From assembly GCF_001592945.1 (NCBI RefSeq), contig NZ_LRPB01000001.1:167917-231916 (forward strand): a stretch of DNA of 64,000 bases, read 5' to 3'. Positions 62,601 through 64,000 of this stretch are shown here, one piece after another. The translations under genes were made by a program, and so were the position numbers. The first letter of the stretch is position 1, and the number at the start of each line of letters is the position of its first letter. The DNA comes from Roseivirga seohaensis (GTDB lineage: Bacteria; Bacteroidota; Bacteroidia; Cytophagales; Cyclobacteriaceae). Under the pieces are notes generated by a model, which worked only from the letters and a program-made list of their open reading frames with translations, was not told the origin of the DNA and ran no database searches.

Positions 62601-63218
62601 ATGAATTTGAAATCATTAGACCCACGGGTAACCCGTCTTGGTATTGACGAATCCACCGACACTCAAATTATTGAGAAAGGAAACCTCGACCAGTTTGAGA
62701 CCTATGAGGCTTTTATAGAAACCAAAGAAGGTAAGCCTTTTGAGCACGCAGGCCCTGTTCATGCACCCAACGAGGAAATGGCTTTCCTATTCGCGAAAGA
62801 GCAATTTAGCCGAAGAGGCATGTTCTGTAATGCACTTTGTGTAATCAAAACCGAAAACATAAAGGTATCGGAGTATACTGATAACAATGAAGATGTTTAC
62901 AATCTGGTAAATAATAAAGCCTCTGGCGTAGAACGCGAAAGTTTCGAGATTTTCCATTTGGCTAAACGCGGCAAGCAGCATAAGTATGCGGGAAGCGTAA
63001 TGGCCAAGGACTATGAAGATGCACTAGCGAAAGCGAAAGAAGACTTTCAATCCGACAAACCAGTATTCAATGTTTGGGTAGTGAAGTCTGAACATATTTT
63101 AGCTTCTGATGAAGACGATCGTGACATTTGGGATACCCTGAAAGAGAAAAAATACCGAGACGCGATTGACTATAAAGCAAGCGACAAAATCAAAGCATTT
63201 AAAGAACAACAAGCTTAG
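62601..63218 (+). CDS. paaB: Phenylacetyl-CoA epoxidase subunit PaaB, double-domain form
   Basis: 205 residues, about twice the usual 95. Two similar PaaB-like units are visible: residues 31-92 (YEAFIETKEGKPFEHAG, then CVIKTENI) and 113-170 (FEIFHLAKRGKQHKYAG, then WVVKSEHI). PaaB is a small structural subunit of the PaaABCE complex. The double copy might replace a homodimer. It is placed between paaA and paaC as expected, with gaps of 9 and 2 bases. Confidence 0.92.
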   Translation: MNLKSLDPRVTRLGIDESTDTQIIEKGNLDQFETYEAFIETKEGKPFEHAGPVHAPNEEMAFLFAKEQFSRRGMFCNALCVIKTENIKVSEYTDNNEDVYNLVNNKASGVERESFEIFHLAKRGKQHKYAGSVMAKDYEDALAKAKEDFQSDKPVFNVWVVKSEHILASDEDDRDIWDTLKEKKYRDAIDYKASDKIKAFKEQQA

Positions 63219-63220
63219 AG

Positions 63221-63976
63221 ATGAACACAGAAGCATTAAAAGATTTACTTTATAAAATCGCTGACGATCAGCTCATTTTAGGTCATCGTAACTCTGAATG
63301 GACAGGTTTTGGCCCTTTGTTAGAAGAAGACATTGCTTTTTCTTCTATGGCACAAGACAAGGTAGGTCAGAGTTGGCAGATTTATAAACTACTTGAAGAG
63401 TTGGGAGAATCTGAACCAGACATGGTTGCTTTTATGCGAAATGCAGACCAGTTTCATAATTGCCAGTTGGTAGAATTACCGAACGGTGAATATGATTTTA
63501 GCTTAATCAGGCATTTCTTATTTGATATGGCCGAGCAAATCAGGTTTACACATTTAGCAAGTTCATCTTATGAGCCTTTGGCACTATTAGCCAAGAAGAT
63601 TAAAGGCGAAATCAAGTATCACACGATGCACGCCAAAATTTGGATGAAGCAATTGGGTTCTGCTACTGAAGAAAGTGTTTCTAGGCTTCAGAATTCGCTA
63701 GAAGAAGCCATGCCTTATGCTTTGGGGATTTTTGAGCCTTCTAAGTTCGAAGCCGAATTAATTAAGGAAGATATTTTCCGTGGCGAAGAAGTAATCAAAG
63801 AAGAGTGGATCGAACAGATTAGCGCGATTCTGAAAGAAACAAGCCTAAAAATGCCGGATTTAAATAGCATCACTCCAGTGTATGGCGGCCGTTATGGGAC
63901 GCACACCGAGCACCTCCAGCCTTTATTGGACGAAATGTCGGAAGTGTTTAAAATGGATCCTACGGCTGATTGGTAA
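63221..63976 (+). CDS. paaC: Phenylacetyl-CoA epoxidase subunit PaaC
   Basis: 251 residues, full length. A ferritin-like fold without the iron ligands: MAQDKVGQSWQIYKLLEE and the C-terminal RYGTHTEHLQPLLDEM are typical. PaaC is the structural partner of PaaA. Its stop TAA is 24 bases before the window end; paaD, paaE and later pathway genes probably follow outside. Confidence 0.96.
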   Translation: MNTEALKDLLYKIADDQLILGHRNSEWTGFGPLLEEDIAFSSMAQDKVGQSWQIYKLLEELGESEPDMVAFMRNADQFHNCQLVELPNGEYDFSLIRHFLFDMAEQIRFTHLASSSYEPLALLAKKIKGEIKYHTMHAKIWMKQLGSATEESVSRLQNSLEEAMPYALGIFEPSKFEAELIKEDIFRGEEVIKEEWIEQISAILKETSLKMPDLNSITPVYGGRYGTHTEHLQPLLDEMSEVFKMDPTADW

Positions 63977-63979
63977 GAA

Positions 63980-64000
63980 GTCATTTGTCATTTGTCATTT
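63980..64000. repeat. Tandem heptamer repeat running into the window end
   Basis: Three copies of GTCATTT directly after the paaC stop. The array may continue beyond the window. Short repeats of this TCATTTG type occur between genes in several Bacteroidota. Confidence 0.7.

Overview
The window is chromosomal DNA of a low-GC member of the Bacteroidota, most likely order Cytophagales (Roseivirga/Fulvivirga/Marivirga-like; the rank is inference from gene content). The evidence is a set of type IX secretion (T9SS) genes (porX, porV, a porU2-type sortase, a substrate with a C-terminal sorting domain), an LpxC-FabZ fusion, a carboxypeptidase-regulatory-domain TonB receptor, paired DUF3857 proteins, promoters of the Bacteroidota TAnnTTTG type, and few Shine-Dalgarno sequences. 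I see no insertion sequence, prophage or CRISPR array. The gene order looks like ordinary chromosome with one small accessory-looking patch at 41.4-43.4 kb.

Layout. 0-0.2 kb: 5' part of the tmRNA gene on the minus strand. 0.4-10.9 kb: small and metabolic genes (MOSC protein, fatty acid hydroxylase, amidohydrolase, DUF1569), two tandem DUF3857/transglutaminase-like secreted proteins (one with its catalytic residues lost), an M1 peptidase, a PhnA-like protein, a GreA-like protein and a stand-alone BLUF blue-light sensor. 10.9-14.1 kb: tightly coupled porX-tsaE-ald operon (minus). 14.2-19.3 kb: HD phosphohydrolase, then the lipid A block lpxD-lpxC/fabZ-lpxA with an ABC ATPase, then a lipoprotein and a strong terminator. 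19.9-22.8 kb: TPR lipoprotein-tsaC/sua5-pgk operon (minus). 22.8-32.1 kb: a large T9SS-exported Asp-box propeller protein, a recQ-hypothetical-hypothetical-nudix operon, and comEC with an enoyl-CoA hydratase.

32.2-40.5 kb: a Crp/Fnr regulator, a phosphodiesterase next to a TonB receptor with a well-formed promoter, phoH-GNAT diverging from a SAM hydroxide adenosyltransferase and a small monooxygenase, and tRNA-Leu(CAA) with a terminator. 40.6-43.4 kb: methionine aminopeptidase, then several small genes, including a 48-codon gene at 41460-41606 with its own promoter box and intrinsic terminator. 43.4-47.4 kb: a membrane-anchored AraC-type/TPR regulator diverging from an ankyrin lipoprotein and a membrane acyltransferase, with repeated sites between them. 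47.4-53.6 kb: porV-porU2 (minus).

53.9-60.1 kb: a PadR regulator with a PspC-domain membrane protein, preceded by a perfect inverted repeat beside the promoter, then an ECF sigma factor, a putative anti-sigma partner and two paralogous outer-membrane-type proteins. 60.2-64 kb: two small membrane proteins and the start of a phenylacetate catabolic operon (TetR regulator-paaA-paaB-paaC), in which PaaB carries a duplicated domain. The operon probably continues past the right edge.

Together the genes serve envelope construction (lipid A, T9SS, outer-membrane receptors), translation upkeep (tmRNA, t6A modification by TsaE and TsaC, tRNA-Leu, MetAP), stress and light sensing, and aromatic acid degradation. 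The least explained items are the 48-codon transcription unit, the AraC/TPR-ankyrin-acyltransferase locus and the sigma/anti-sigma/OMP cassette.
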